Counted from the first letter of the stretch, positions 34,418 through 43,531 are shown. The stretch is 64,000 nt of DNA from Mesorhizobium sp. Root102 (GCF_001425625.1 NZ_LMCP01000023.1:334494-398493), one strand, 5' to 3'. The notes: generated from the letters alone by a model not told the origin. Made by a program: numbers and translations.

Positions 34418-36877
34418 ATGACCACAAAACCCCTGCCGGAGCTTCCGGTATCCGCCGTGCTGCCGGCGCTGAGCGAAGCGCTCGGCCATGGCAACAGCGC
34501 CGTGCTGGTGGCGCCGCCCGGCGCCGGCAAGACGACGCTGGTGCCGCTGGCGCTGCTCGACGCGTCCTGGCTGGGTGCCGGCAAGATCGTGCTGCTCGAA
34601 CCGCGCCGGCTCGCCGCCCGCGCCGCCGCCCGCCGCATGGCCGAATTGTTGGGCGAGGAGCCCGGCACCACCGTTGGCTATGCCATGCGCATGGAAAACC
34701 GCACCTCGGCAAAGACCAGGATACTGGTCGTCACCGAAGGCGTTCTGGCGCGCATGATCCTCGACGATCCCGAACTGCCTGGAATCTCGGCTGTCATTTT
34801 CGACGAATTCCACGAGCGTTCGCTCGATGGCGATTTTGGTCTCGCGCTGGCGCTCGACGTGCAGGGTGCGCTGCGGCCGGACCTGCGCGTGTTGGTGATG
34901 TCGGCGACGCTCGACGGTGCGCGTGTCGCCAAACTGCTGTCGGGCGCGCCGGTGATCGAAAGCGAAGGCCGCGCCTTCCCTGTCGACATCCGCTATGACG
35001 AGCGTTCCGCTGGCACCACGATCGAGGACGCCATGGCCAAGGCGATCCGCGCAGCCCTTGCCGACGAGAGCGGCGGCGTGCTTGCCTTCCTGCCCGGTCA
35101 GCGCGAGATCGAGCGCACCGCCGAGCGGCTGGCCGGCAAGGTCGGCACTGAAACCGACATCGTGCCGCTCTACGGCATGCTCGACGCCAAGGCGCAGGAC
35201 GCGGCGATCAAGCCGCCGCCGTCGGGCCGTCGCAAGGTGGTACTGGCGACCTCGATCGCCGAAACCTCGATCACCATCGACGGCGTGCGCGTGGTCATCG
35301 ATTCCGGCCTGTCGCGGCTGCCGCGCTACGAGCCGGCCAGCGGCTTGACTCGGCTGGAAACCGTGCGCGTCAGCAGGGCTTCCGCCGACCAGCGCGCCGG
35401 CCGTGCCGGGCGCACGCAAGCTGGCATCGCCATCCGGTTGTGGCGGGCCGAGCAGACGGCTGCACTCCCCGCCTTCACGCCGCCGGAAATCCTCGAGGCC
35501 GACCTGTCGGGGCTGCTGCTCGATTGCGCCGCCTTCGGCGTTGCCGATCCGGCAGGGCTCGCCTTTCTCGATCCGCCGCCCGCTCCGGCGCTCAACGAGG
35601 CAAGGGTGCTGCTGCGCGCGCTGGATGCCATCGACGAGACAGGGCGCCTGACGGATACGGGTGCTGCGATGCGCAAGCTCGCTCTGCCGGTGCGGTTGGC
35701 GCATATGGTCGCCGAGGCAGCGAAGAGCGGCCATGCCTTCGCGGCGGCGATGCTTGCCGTGCTGCTCACCGAACGCGGCCTTGGTGGCGACGGCGCCGAT
35801 CTGGAGCGACGGCTGATCCGCTTTCGCCAGGAAAGATCGCCGCGCGCTACAGCCGCCAAGCAGCTCGCCGAACGGCTGGCGCGGCAGGCTGGCGGGGCGA
35901 AGGGCAGCGAAGCTGCCGCCGTCGGCGCGCTTCTCGTCCACGCCTGGCCGGATCGGGTGGCCAAGGCGCGCGGCGAGCGCGGCCGTTTCGTGCTGGCCAA
36001 TGGCTCAGGCGCCATGCTCGACGCCGCCGACGCGCTGGCCGGCGAGCCTTTTCTGGTCGTCGCCGACCTGCAGGGCAAGGCACAGAATGCGCGCATCACG
36101 GCGGCGGCGGCCATCAGTGAGCACGATGTCCGCGCCGCGCTTTCAGGCAGGATCGAAACACGCCGTGAAACGAGCTTCGATCGCGACAAGCGCGCCGTGC
36201 GCGTGCGCGAAACCGTGCGCTTGGGTGCCATCACGCTTGCCGAGCGCATGCTGCCGCCGCCAACCGGCGCTGACGCCGATCGCGCAATAACAGATGCGGT
36301 GCGCGAGCACGGGCTGTCGCTGCTGACCTGGAGCAAGGAGGCGCAAACGCTGCGCCAGCGGCTTGGCTGGCTGCATCGCGGCCTCGGCGCGCCCTGGCCC
36401 GATATGGCCGATGCCGCCCTCATCGAGCGCCTCGACGACTGGCTGCTGCCGTTCCTGTCCGGCGCGGCATCGTTTGCCGCCATCGATGCGGGCGTTGTCT
36501 CGGCCGGATTGGCCACACTCGTGCCGCATGATCTGCAGCGCAGGATCGATACGCTGGCGCCAACCCATTTCGACGCCCCGTCGGGCAGCCATGTGCCGAT
36601 CCGCTATGACGGCGAATGGCCGGTGCTGGCGGTTCGCGTGCAGGAGTTGTTCGGCCTCGACCGGCATCCCGCCATCGCCAATGGCAGCGTGCCGCTGACG
36701 CTCGAACTCCTGTCGCCGGCGCACCGGCCGATCCAGACGACGCGTGACCTGCCCGGTTTCTGGCGCGGCTCCTGGGCCGATGTGCGCGCCGACATGCGCG
36801 GCCGCTATCCCAAGCATGTCTGGCCGGAAAACCCGCTGCTCGCCGCCGCCACCGCCCGGGCCAAACCGCGAGCATGA
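34418..36877 (+). CDS. hrpB: ATP-dependent helicase HrpB
   Basis: An 819-residue DExH-box helicase. Motif I APPGAGKTT, motif II DEFHER, motif III SAT in VMSATLDG, motif VI DQRAGRAGRTQ and the C-terminal HrpB-specific region ending RYPKHVWPENPL are all present, and length agrees with HrpB (about 810-820). Its cellular role is poorly defined. The last codons and the stop lie inside an intergenic palindromic repeat. Confidence 0.93.
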   Translation: MTTKPLPELPVSAVLPALSEALGHGNSAVLVAPPGAGKTTLVPLALLDASWLGAGKIVLLEPRRLAARAAARRMAELLGEEPGTTVGYAMRMENRTSAKTRILVVTEGVLARMILDDPELPGISAVIFDEFHERSLDGDFGLALALDVQGALRPDLRVLVMSATLDGARVAKLLSGAPVIESEGRAFPVDIRYDERSAGTTIEDAMAKAIRAALADESGGVLAFLPGQREIERTAERLAGKVGTETDIVPLYGMLDAKAQDAAIKPPPSGRRKVVLATSIAETSITIDGVRVVIDSGLSRLPRYEPASGLTRLETVRVSRASADQRAGRAGRTQAGIAIRLWRAEQTAALPAFTPPEILEADLSGLLLDCAAFGVADPAGLAFLDPPPAPALNEARVLLRALDAIDETGRLTDTGAAMRKLALPVRLAHMVAEAAKSGHAFAAAMLAVLLTERGLGGDGADLERRLIRFRQERSPRATAAKQLAERLARQAGGAKGSEAAAVGALLVHAWPDRVAKARGERGRFVLANGSGAMLDAADALAGEPFLVVADLQGKAQNARITAAAAISEHDVRAALSGRIETRRETSFDRDKRAVRVRETVRLGAITLAERMLPPPTGADADRAITDAVREHGLSLLTWSKEAQTLRQRLGWLHRGLGAPWPDMADAALIERLDDWLLPFLSGAASFAAIDAGVVSAGLATLVPHDLQRRIDTLAPTHFDAPSGSHVPIRYDGEWPVLAVRVQELFGLDRHPAIANGSVPLTLELLSPAHRPIQTTRDLPGFWRGSWADVRADMRGRYPKHVWPENPLLAAATARAKPRA

Positions 36878-36972
36878 TCCCAAAAAGTGGGAACCGGTTT
36901 TTGGAAAAGATCATGCTCAAACAAGAAGTAGAGCTCCAATCCGATTCCTCGGATTGGAGCGGGACCTAGCGC
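36871..36972. repeat. Rhizobial palindromic intergenic repeat, copy 2
   Basis: First palindrome AGCATGATCCC...GATCATGCT (36871-36918), second GAGCTCCAATCC...GGATTGGAGC (36931-36960). It matches copy 1 at 10481 in both order and spacing. The hrpB stop codon TGA (36875-36877) is read from within it. Confidence 0.8.
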
Positions 36973-36995
36973 TTCCAGTCCGACGGCTGTAATCC

Positions 36996-38327
36996 ATGGC
37001 CATGATCAACGTTTTGCGTTCGCCCGATTTCCAGCAGAGCCAGAGACTGCGCCTCAACACGCTGATCCGGTTGCGCTGGCTTGCCATTGTCGGTCAGAGC
37101 CTGACGGTGCTCGTCGTCGCCTATGGCCTGAAGTTTCCGTTTCCGGTCAGCCTGTGCTTCGCGCTGATCGCCTGTTCGGCCTGGATGAACCTGTTTCTCG
37201 CCTTCCGGTTTCCGGCGGCGCACCGGCTCACCCCGCTGGCGGCCTTAGGCATCCTCATTTTCGACAGCCTGCAGCTAGCCGGCCTGCTTTACATGACCGG
37301 CGGCTTGACCAATCCGTTCTCGCTGCTGATGACCGTGCCTGTCGTCATTTCGGCGACATCGCTGCCGCTGCGCCTGACCGCCATCCTCGGCGGGCTGGTG
37401 ATGTCGGCGGCGACGTTTCTGGTCTTTGTCCATCTGCCGCTGCCATGGCACGAAGACGCGCCGCTGGCGATGCCCTTCATCTATGTCGCCGGCATGTGGA
37501 TGGCGGTGCTGTCCTCGATCGCCTTCACCGCCATATACGCCTTTCGGGTGGCCGCCGAAGCCCGGCTTCTGGCCAATGCGCTTGCCGCCACCGAGCTGGT
37601 GCTGCAGCGCGAGCAGCACCTTTCGGCGCTCGACGGACTGGCCGCCGCGGCCGCGCACGAGCTTGGCACGCCGCTTGCCACCATCGCGCTTGTCGCCAAG
37701 GAGATGGAAAAGGCGCTCGGCAAGGATCCGAAATACGGGGAAGACGTGACGCTGTTGCGCTCGCAGAGCGAGCGCTGCCGCGAAATCCTCAAGCGGCTGA
37801 CCAGCCTGTCCTCCGAGGGCGAGGCGCATCTTTCGCGGCTGCCGCTGACTTCGCTGGTCGAGGAGGTCACCGCGCCGCACCGCGATTTCGGCATTTCGAT
37901 CAAGCTTCGGCCCGGCGAACGCATCGGGCCGGAGCCGGTCGGTCGCCGCAATCCGGGCGTCATCTACGGCCTCGGCAATCTGGTCGAGAACGCCGTCGAT
38001 TTCGCCCGCAAGAGCGTCACCGTGCGCTGGAGCTGGGACGACGCCTCTGTGACCTTCTCGATCATCGATGACGGACCCGGCTTTCCGGCCGAGATCATCG
38101 ACCGCATCGGCGAGCCCTATATGTCGACGCGCCAGGGCAATGAAGCCGGCGGCGGCCTGGGGCTCGGCCTGTTCATTGCCAAGACGCTGCTCGAACGCTC
38201 GGGCGCGACACTCGATTTCCGCAATTCGAGCGGCCTGGGCGAGGGCGCCGTGGTACAGATATCGTGGCCGCGCGGTGTGTTTCTCAATCCGGAAATCACT
38301 TCGGCCAGCATGTTCGATACCGCCTGA
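36996..38327 (+). CDS. actS: Redox-sensing histidine kinase ActS (RegB/PrrB family)
   Basis: A 443-residue membrane sensor kinase. Six N-terminal helices include GGLTNPFSLL (about residues 102-111), the quinone-sensing loop of RegB. The H-box is AAAAHELGTPLATI with His221. Cys261 in SERCREIL corresponds to the redox-active cysteine of RegB. ATPase boxes are NLVENAVDFA, DDGPGFP and GGGLGLGLFIAK. In rhizobia ActS/ActR controls responses to low pH, oxygen and redox state. The partner actR begins 85 bp downstream. Confidence 0.93.
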   Translation: MAMINVLRSPDFQQSQRLRLNTLIRLRWLAIVGQSLTVLVVAYGLKFPFPVSLCFALIACSAWMNLFLAFRFPAAHRLTPLAALGILIFDSLQLAGLLYMTGGLTNPFSLLMTVPVVISATSLPLRLTAILGGLVMSAATFLVFVHLPLPWHEDAPLAMPFIYVAGMWMAVLSSIAFTAIYAFRVAAEARLLANALAATELVLQREQHLSALDGLAAAAAHELGTPLATIALVAKEMEKALGKDPKYGEDVTLLRSQSERCREILKRLTSLSSEGEAHLSRLPLTSLVEEVTAPHRDFGISIKLRPGERIGPEPVGRRNPGVIYGLGNLVENAVDFARKSVTVRWSWDDASVTFSIIDDGPGFPAEIIDRIGEPYMSTRQGNEAGGGLGLGLFIAKTLLERSGATLDFRNSSGLGEGAVVQISWPRGVFLNPEITSASMFDTA

Positions 38328-38412
38328 GAGCCTTGAAGGAGCTCTAAAAATTGGACAATGAGGTTCAGGAACTATATCTGCGTAAAATTAAGGCAGCAGG
38401 AATTTTGAGACT

Positions 38413-38976
38413 ATGACAGGCGACGAAAATATTGGCGCAATGGTTGAAGGCGAGGACACCTCGCTGCTCATCGTCGATGACGACAAGCCGTTCCTCACGC
38501 GTCTGGCCCGCGCCATGGAAACCAGGGGCTTCGTGGTCGAGACGGCCGAGAACGTCGAGGAGGCGGTTGCCAAGGCGCGCGCCAATCCGCCCGCCTATGC
38601 CGTGGTGGACATGCGGCTCGGCGACGGCAACGGCCTCGACGTGGTCGCGGCCATCCGCGAAAAGCGTCAGGATTCCCGCACCATCATCCTGACCGGCTAC
38701 GGCAACATCGCCACCGCGGTGACGGCGGTGAAGCTCGGTGCTGTCGATTATCTCTCCAAGCCCGCCGACGCCGACGATATCTTCGCCGCACTCACGCGCA
38801 CCGCCGGTGAGCGCGCGGCGCCTCCCGAAAACCCGATGTCGGCCGACCGCGTCCGCTGGGAGCATATCCAGCGCGTCTATGAAATGTGCGAGCGCAATGT
38901 CTCCGAGACGGCGCGCCGGCTCAATATGCATCGCCGCACCTTGCAGCGGATACTGGCCAAGCGCGCGCCGCGCTGA
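38413..38976 (+). CDS. actR: Response regulator ActR (RegA/PrrA family)
   Basis: A 187-residue regulator: receiver domain with acidic DDDKPF, phosphorylated Asp66 in VVDMRLGDG, and K in LSKPADAD; then a Fis-type helix-turn-helix NVSETARRLNMHRRTLQRIL at the C-terminus, exactly as RegA/ActR. It sits directly after its kinase. Expected targets include carbon fixation, nitrogen and respiratory genes, from family knowledge. Confidence 0.94.
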   Translation: MTGDENIGAMVEGEDTSLLIVDDDKPFLTRLARAMETRGFVVETAENVEEAVAKARANPPAYAVVDMRLGDGNGLDVVAAIREKRQDSRTIILTGYGNIATAVTAVKLGAVDYLSKPADADDIFAALTRTAGERAAPPENPMSADRVRWEHIQRVYEMCERNVSETARRLNMHRRTLQRILAKRAPR

Positions 38977-39036
38977 GGCGCGACTTGCGCATCTTGCGCA
39001 ATGACGCCGGCCGACAGGCGGCATGACGGAGGCGAC

Positions 39037-40233
39037 ATGCAGGACTTGAAGCAGCGGCCGGTTTCCGTCTTCCGCGAATTTCTCGAGAGCGAAGCGGCCG
39101 GCGGCATTATCCTGATGGTGGCCGCCGCCCTTGCCCTGATCGTCGCCAATTCGCCGCTGGCCGAAACCTATTTCTCCGCGCTCCACGCCTATCTCGGCCC
39201 GCTCAGCGTGTCGCATTGGGTCAATGATGGGCTGATGGCGGTGTTCTTCCTGCTCGTCGGGCTGGAGATCAAGCGTGAGATGCTGGACGGCCAGCTTTCC
39301 ACCTGGCCGCGCCGCGTCCTGCCCGGCATCGCCGCGGCCGGCGGCATGGTGGTGCCGGCACTCGTCTATGTCGCCATCAACCGCAACAACGCGGCGGCAC
39401 TGTCCGGCTGGGCCATCCCGACCGCCACCGACATCGCCTTCGCGCTCGGTGTGCTGTCGCTGCTCGGCAGCCGCGTGCCGGCTTCGCTAAAGGTGTTCCT
39501 GACCGCGCTTGCCATCATCGATGACCTCGGCGCCGTCATCATCATCGCCATCTTCTACACCAGCGGCCTTTCGCTCGCCTATCTGGGTGCTGCCTTCGCC
39601 GTCATTGCCGCGCTTGTCGTGCTCAACCGCATGCGGGTGATGACGCTGGTGCCTTATCTCGTGCTGGGCGTCATCCTGTGGGTGCTGGTGCTGAAATCCG
39701 GCGTCCATGCCACGCTTGCCGGCGTGGCGTTGGCGCTGACCATCCCGCTCGAGCGCTCCGCCGGGATCGGCCACGATCTCGACCATTCGCCGCTGCATCG
39801 GCTCGAGCACGGCTTGCACAAGATAGTGGCCTTTGTCGTCATTCCGATCTTCGGCTTTGCCAATGCCGGCGTTTCGCTTGCCGGCCTGAGCTTTGGCGCG
39901 CTGATCGAGCCGCTGACGCTGGGTGTCGCCGCCGGCCTGGTTATAGGCAAGCTGGTCGGCGTGTTCGGCTCCTCGGCACTTGCCATCCGGTTCGGTCTTG
40001 CCGACCTGCCCGCCAATGCCGGCTGGTCGCATATGATCGGCATCTCGCTGCTGTGCGGCATCGGCTTCACCATGAGCCTGTTCATCGGTCTGCTCGCCTT
40101 CGCCAGTGATGTGGCGTTGCAGGACGCGGTCAAGGTCGGCATCCTCGCCGGCTCCTTCATCGCCGCCATCCTGGGGGCTGCCGTGCTTTTGATGGCGCCG
40201 CCGGTTGGTGGGGTGGAAGAGAGCGAAGAGTAA
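39037..40233 (+). CDS. nhaA: Na+/H+ antiporter NhaA
   Basis: A 398-residue inner-membrane antiporter with about 12 helices. The substrate-binding aspartates lie in IIDDLGAVIIIAIFY; the N-terminal FLESEAAGGIILMVAAALALI and ATDIAFALGVL are family hallmarks. ATG 39037 follows GGAGGCGAC and is preferred to an ATG at 39001. Confidence 0.94.
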   Translation: MQDLKQRPVSVFREFLESEAAGGIILMVAAALALIVANSPLAETYFSALHAYLGPLSVSHWVNDGLMAVFFLLVGLEIKREMLDGQLSTWPRRVLPGIAAAGGMVVPALVYVAINRNNAAALSGWAIPTATDIAFALGVLSLLGSRVPASLKVFLTALAIIDDLGAVIIIAIFYTSGLSLAYLGAAFAVIAALVVLNRMRVMTLVPYLVLGVILWVLVLKSGVHATLAGVALALTIPLERSAGIGHDLDHSPLHRLEHGLHKIVAFVVIPIFGFANAGVSLAGLSFGALIEPLTLGVAAGLVIGKLVGVFGSSALAIRFGLADLPANAGWSHMIGISLLCGIGFTMSLFIGLLAFASDVALQDAVKVGILAGSFIAAILGAAVLLMAPPVGGVEESEE

Positions 40234-40242
40234 GGCGAAAAC

Positions 40243-40755
40243 CTACTCGCTTTCACCCTCCAGCGCCGGCACCGACACACCGGCAAGTTCCGCCGCCAGC
40301 AGCCGAGAGGCACCGGCCCGCGCGATCCGCAGCATCAGCGCCTTGCGCGTTGCCGCCGCCATGCGGTGTTCGGGCGCATCGCGCAGGATCTCGGCGCCGT
40401 AGCCGTCGGAGAGGATGAAGCCGCACTCCTCCGGAAAGATCTCGGAGGGTACGCCGGGATGGGTGGCGAAGAAGAAGCGGTCGGAGTGCAGCCGGTAGTC
40501 CGGCCATTTGCGGTCGACCCGGAAATCCTCGATCGAGGATTTGATCTCGATGATCCAGATATCACCCTGCCGGGTCAGCGCGACGAGGTCGGCGCGGCGG
40601 CCGGTGGCCAGCGACAGCTCGGGCAGCACATGCGCGCCCATGTCCATCAGCAGCCGCTGCACGCCGCGCCGCACCAGCATGGCGCGTTCGGACTGGCGAC
40701 CGTCGATGAGCGGATTGATCGGGATGGGGGAGATGATCGGCATGACAGGCACCAT
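40243..40755 (-). CDS. mmcB: MmcB family DNA repair protein
   Basis: A 170-residue protein of the alphaproteobacterial MmcB family, whose gene in Caulobacter is induced by DNA damage. It has a PD-(D/E)XK-like nuclease pattern: RRADLVAL ... DIWIIEIKSS, with a conserved DYRLHSDRFFFATH. The start may instead be ATG 40743. It is convergent with nhaA with 9 bp between stops. It forms the left edge of the accessory island. Confidence 0.85.
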   Translation of the reverse strand: MVPVMPIISPIPINPLIDGRQSERAMLVRRGVQRLLMDMGAHVLPELSLATGRRADLVALTRQGDIWIIEIKSSIEDFRVDRKWPDYRLHSDRFFFATHPGVPSEIFPEECGFILSDGYGAEILRDAPEHRMAAATRKALMLRIARAGASRLLAAELAGVSVPALEGESE

Positions 40756-40946
40756 GCCAGATTTTGTTCACGGTTTGAACCTGTTTTATGCAGGGGTTTA
40801 TGTCTTTGACAAACCCAGCCAAATCACGGACTCTTGCTCTATCCGCTGAATGACCGAAATGTCTTTAAAGCTAGCGCGGTAGGCCCGCCCTTCCAAAAGG
40901 CGCGGCCGCTTGCGCTATTCGGCTTGAATGGGAGGGGGTTCTGGAA

Positions 40947-41195
40947 ATGGGCATCACCTGTGTTCGTAGGGGTAGGCAGGCAAAGAAAGTAAGTGACGCG
41001 GTTGATGGCAGGGTTCGCCGGCTCGGTCCTGTTGTGGCGATAGATTTTGAGACCGGCGATTTGAAGCAACGGGGCACCGAATGGGCCGTCCATATCGAAG
41101 CCGACAGCTTCGAAGAATTGGCGTTAGCCATGGTGAAGGCCGCGCCAGACGATGCGGCGGCAGCTTTCGTTTCTGCACTCAGGCAACGGCTGTAA
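40947..41195 (+). CDS. Hypothetical 82-residue protein
   Basis: ATG 40947 is preceded by GGGAGGGGG at about 9 bases, a good ribosome-binding site. The product begins with a basic stretch (GITCVRRGRQAKKV) and continues with RLGPVVAIDFETGDLKQRG and an acidic/alanine-rich helix. No family is recognised. The 14-bp island repeat starts 4 bp after the stop. Bases 40756-40946 hold no other gene that I can support. Confidence 0.5.
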   Translation: MGITCVRRGRQAKKVSDAVDGRVRRLGPVVAIDFETGDLKQRGTEWAVHIEADSFEELALAMVKAAPDDAAAAFVSALRQRL

Positions 41196-41198
41196 GCG

Positions 41199-41212
41199 CT
41201 ACCCAGCCGTAG
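41199..41212. repeat. 14-bp direct repeat, left copy
   Basis: CTACCCAGCCGTAG; identical to 45118-45131. The ends CTAC/GTAG are complementary. The pair brackets most of the island and could be attachment-site or target duplications. Confidence 0.5.
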
Positions 41213-41360
41213 GGGAATGGCCGACCCGTTCAGCTCCGGGGATAAGTAAAGCTCCTGTATTAGGAATCGCTATAGTTGTGTTACCTTACGTGACTCGAAT
41301 CAAGGGTTGCGGCTAAGGAAAAGACCGGCCACCCTGTTCATCAGCGGGATCAATGGGTTA

Positions 41361-42284
41361 ATGGCAAATTCACCTCGACTTCCGGCCACCTATAAACAGC
41401 TTCCCCTCGACCTCGGAATCGAGGTTGAAAAAGACGTCAACGGCATCGAAATGGGTGTGCTTGAAAATGGCATGGCCTATCTCACGCAACGCGGCCTTTC
41501 TGCAATCTGTGGCGCGGCCCGGTCAACCATCCAAGAGATCACCAAGGAATGGGAAGACAACTTCGGCCTCGATCTCCAGCGCGGCCGTTCTCTCTATTTT
41601 TCCGACTACCTCAGGCAAGCAGGGTACGACGAGCCGACGCTCTTTATGGAGATCCAGCACAATGGCTCTACCCATTACGCTTATCCCGAACTCGTTTGCA
41701 TGGCCTTCATTGAGTTCTTCGCCTTCGAGGCCCAAAGGACGAATGACACCGCCCTTTTGAACTTCCGCAAGCTGGCCAGGTACGGCCTTAATCAGTACAT
41801 TTATGACGCCCTTGGGTATTCGCCGACCGATAAGTGGGTCTATTTTAATGACCGCGTGTCGATCCTCCAAGACAGTTCGCCGGATGGCCATTTCATCGTC
41901 TTCAAGGAAACCACTGGTATGGTGGTTGACCTAATTCGGGCCGGCTTACCCGTTAACGACAAGTCGATTCCTGATATCAGTGTGGGCAAGTGCTGGAGCA
42001 AACATTGGGAAGACAGCGGACTTCGTGACGACCACGCCGAACGCATTAAGTTCGAGCATAACTACCCACGGTACTACCCGCAGTCGGCGAGCAACCCGCA
42101 ATTGCCATGGGCATATCCTGACAGCGCGCTGGGTGAGTTCAGGCGGTGGTTTCGGCATGAATATCTGCCGACCAAATACCCGGCCTATATCTTAAGGAAG
42201 GCAAATGTTTTGTCAGGCGGCTTGGATCACGCGGAACAGATTGCGGCGCTGTACGAGCCAAAGAAAATTGGCGGCAAAAAGTAG
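41361..42284 (+). CDS. Hypothetical 307-residue island protein
   Basis: A soluble protein I cannot assign. ATG 41361 begins MANSPRLPATYKQLPLDLG. The N-terminal third reads ENGMAYLTQRGLSAICGAA followed by RSTIQEI, which may be a helix-turn-helix, like the amino-terminal domains of some phage and integrative-element proteins. The middle is rich in aromatic residues (YFSDYLRQAGYDEPTLFM, YAYPELVCMAFIEFFAF). It has lower GC than the flanking core genes. The stop is adjacent (1 bp) to that of the convergent small gene at 42285. Confidence 0.7.
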   Translation: MANSPRLPATYKQLPLDLGIEVEKDVNGIEMGVLENGMAYLTQRGLSAICGAARSTIQEITKEWEDNFGLDLQRGRSLYFSDYLRQAGYDEPTLFMEIQHNGSTHYAYPELVCMAFIEFFAFEAQRTNDTALLNFRKLARYGLNQYIYDALGYSPTDKWVYFNDRVSILQDSSPDGHFIVFKETTGMVVDLIRAGLPVNDKSIPDISVGKCWSKHWEDSGLRDDHAERIKFEHNYPRYYPQSASNPQLPWAYPDSALGEFRRWFRHEYLPTKYPAYILRKANVLSGGLDHAEQIAALYEPKKIGGKK

Positions 42285-42464
42285 CTACTTCGCCGCCGCT
42301 TTCGGCTTGTCCTTTGGCGGCGGCGACTTCACCACCTTCTTCAACACGCGGTCAAAGGCTTCCTCTGACTCGTCGGTTTCCAGTTCGCGCGCCTTCTCGA
42401 CAAACTTCTGGAACTGTCTGTCTTTTGACAGGTCTGTTTGCTTTTTCCGCTTAGTGTCATTCAT
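42285..42464 (-). CDS. 59-residue charged protein, third gene of Panacea operon
   Basis: A basic/acidic helical protein: MNDTKRKKQTDLSKDRQFQK, then FVEKARELETDESEEAFD and a Lys/Pro-rich tail. It overlaps the RelE-like gene by 8 bp, so translation is coupled. Similar small proteins with a KARELE...DEEAFD pattern accompany RelE-like genes. It could be a second antitoxin or accessory factor. Confidence 0.65.
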   Translation of the reverse strand: MNDTKRKKQTDLSKDRQFQKFVEKARELETDESEEAFDRVLKKVVKSPPPKDKPKAAAK

Positions 42465-42765
42465 CGGTTTCTGGCTTGTTTGGGGCGAAGGTAACCGCAT
42501 GAACGACGACATCGCTGTCGTCATAGGAGTACAACACCCAAACCTCTTTCGTGCCGGCTAAGTCGTACCCAGTCACCACTAGGAGCAAAAACTTGGATGG
42601 CTCTTGGGGGTGGCGAGGTAGGCCCTTTTCTGGCTTCCTACAAATCAGCCATTCGATGCCGTGCCATTGGTCTTCAAACCGATTCCCCGGCACAGAATGC
42701 TCATCCACGAAGTCCTGTGCGCGCTTGTCTAGCACCACGGTGCGATAGGTAGGCCATGAAGCCAT
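42457..42765 (-). CDS. RelE/ParE-like putative toxin
   Basis: A 102-residue protein. The order of elements, FEDQWHGIEWLICRKPEKGL, then FLLLVVTGYDLAGTKEVWVL and YSYDDSDVVVHAVTF, resembles the helix plus beta-sheet fold of RelE/ParE toxins. Catalytic residues cannot be picked with certainty. It starts 3 bp after the Panacea gene stop and overlaps the third gene. In a Panacea-type operon this would be the toxin. Confidence 0.6.
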   Translation of the reverse strand: MASWPTYRTVVLDKRAQDFVDEHSVPGNRFEDQWHGIEWLICRKPEKGLPRHPQEPSKFLLLVVTGYDLAGTKEVWVLYSYDDSDVVVHAVTFAPNKPETDE

Positions 42766-42768
42766 TTG

Positions 42769-43302
42769 TTATGCCGCCACTGCTTCCACTTCGGCTGTCA
42801 TAGAAGCAGCCCAAGACTTCACATCTTCCGTGACCTCTCCTAGTTCGGACGCGAGGGTCGCGTAAAGCGGAATCTCTTCACCTTCGGCAGCGGCATCCCA
42901 AATAACGTCATGGGTCATTTCGCTTATAGCGTTGGCTGTTACGCCACACACAGAATCCAATATTGACTTCGCCAATATCCGGTCATCTTCCGAAAGAGTT
43001 TCCACACTTGGGTTTGCCAACGAAATGAACTTGCGTGCATCGTAGAGAAATTCCGGCTCTTGAATGAGTATCTTGCCCTCATTCTTCAATTCCCGAAGCG
43101 TGGCCAAAATTTGAGCCGGCACCGGTCCCTTCTTGCGCTTGACGTAAGATTCTCCTGTCACAGACACGCCATTCATTTTGTATGACATGACGTCCGTGTA
43201 CCAAAGGGCCTTATTGAGGCGGATCGCCCCGAGCCGGCCCGGATGTTCTCTGCACTCATGCACAATGAAGTGTACAAGCGCCTTAAATTTTGCGGTCGCC
43301 AT
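42769..43302 (-). CDS. Panacea-domain (DUF4065) antitoxin
   Basis: A 177-residue protein with the Panacea/DUF4065 (SocA-like) domain: IRLNKALWYTDVMSYKMNG, then VSVTGESYVKRKKGPVPAQI correspond to the LxKLLYFAD and GPVP motifs of the family. Panacea domains neutralise many unrelated toxins, so the adjacent gene is a likely toxin. A promoter and a palindrome are visible upstream, and AGGAGG lies 6 bases before the ATG at 43302. It is the first gene of a three-gene operon. Confidence 0.82.
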   Translation of the reverse strand: MATAKFKALVHFIVHECREHPGRLGAIRLNKALWYTDVMSYKMNGVSVTGESYVKRKKGPVPAQILATLRELKNEGKILIQEPEFLYDARKFISLANPSVETLSEDDRILAKSILDSVCGVTANAISEMTHDVIWDAAAEGEEIPLYATLASELGEVTEDVKSWAASMTAEVEAVAA

Positions 43303-43320
43303 GACAACCTCCTGTGATTC

Positions 43321-43384
43321 TTCGCCCTCATTTTAAGGGCGAATCCGTTAACGCATATATAGAGGGTGCTTGACAATGGGGCAA
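43321..43384 (-). promoter_or_regulatory. Promoter and operator of Panacea operon
   Basis: On the minus strand TTGCCC (43379-43384) and TATATA (43356-43361) are separated by 17 bp. Between the promoter and the ATG is a perfect inverted repeat TTCGCCCT/AGGGCGAA (43321-43328 and 43336-43343), suited to autorepression by the antitoxin complex. The remaining bases to 43531 are AT-rich, with a short hairpin AGTCT/AGACT near 43410. Confidence 0.6.
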
Positions 43385-43531
43385 GTTTGCACTATGGGCG
43401 CCAATCCGAGTCTATAAAGAGACTTTTGTCATTAATTTTCAATCACTTGAGCTTTTGCGCCTTTTTTTGTTCCTAAAAAGTTCCAGACCTAATTGAATTG
43501 GTTTCCTGCGAAATCCCTTACGAGCGTCAAC

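Noticed and set aside
34184..35941. 585-codon minus-strand frame within hrpB
   Set aside because: Shadow of the helicase, with biased Arg/Gln/His composition.
38330..38350. AGAGC/GCTCT hairpin between actS and actR
   Set aside because: Short stem with no T run; too weak to call a terminator.
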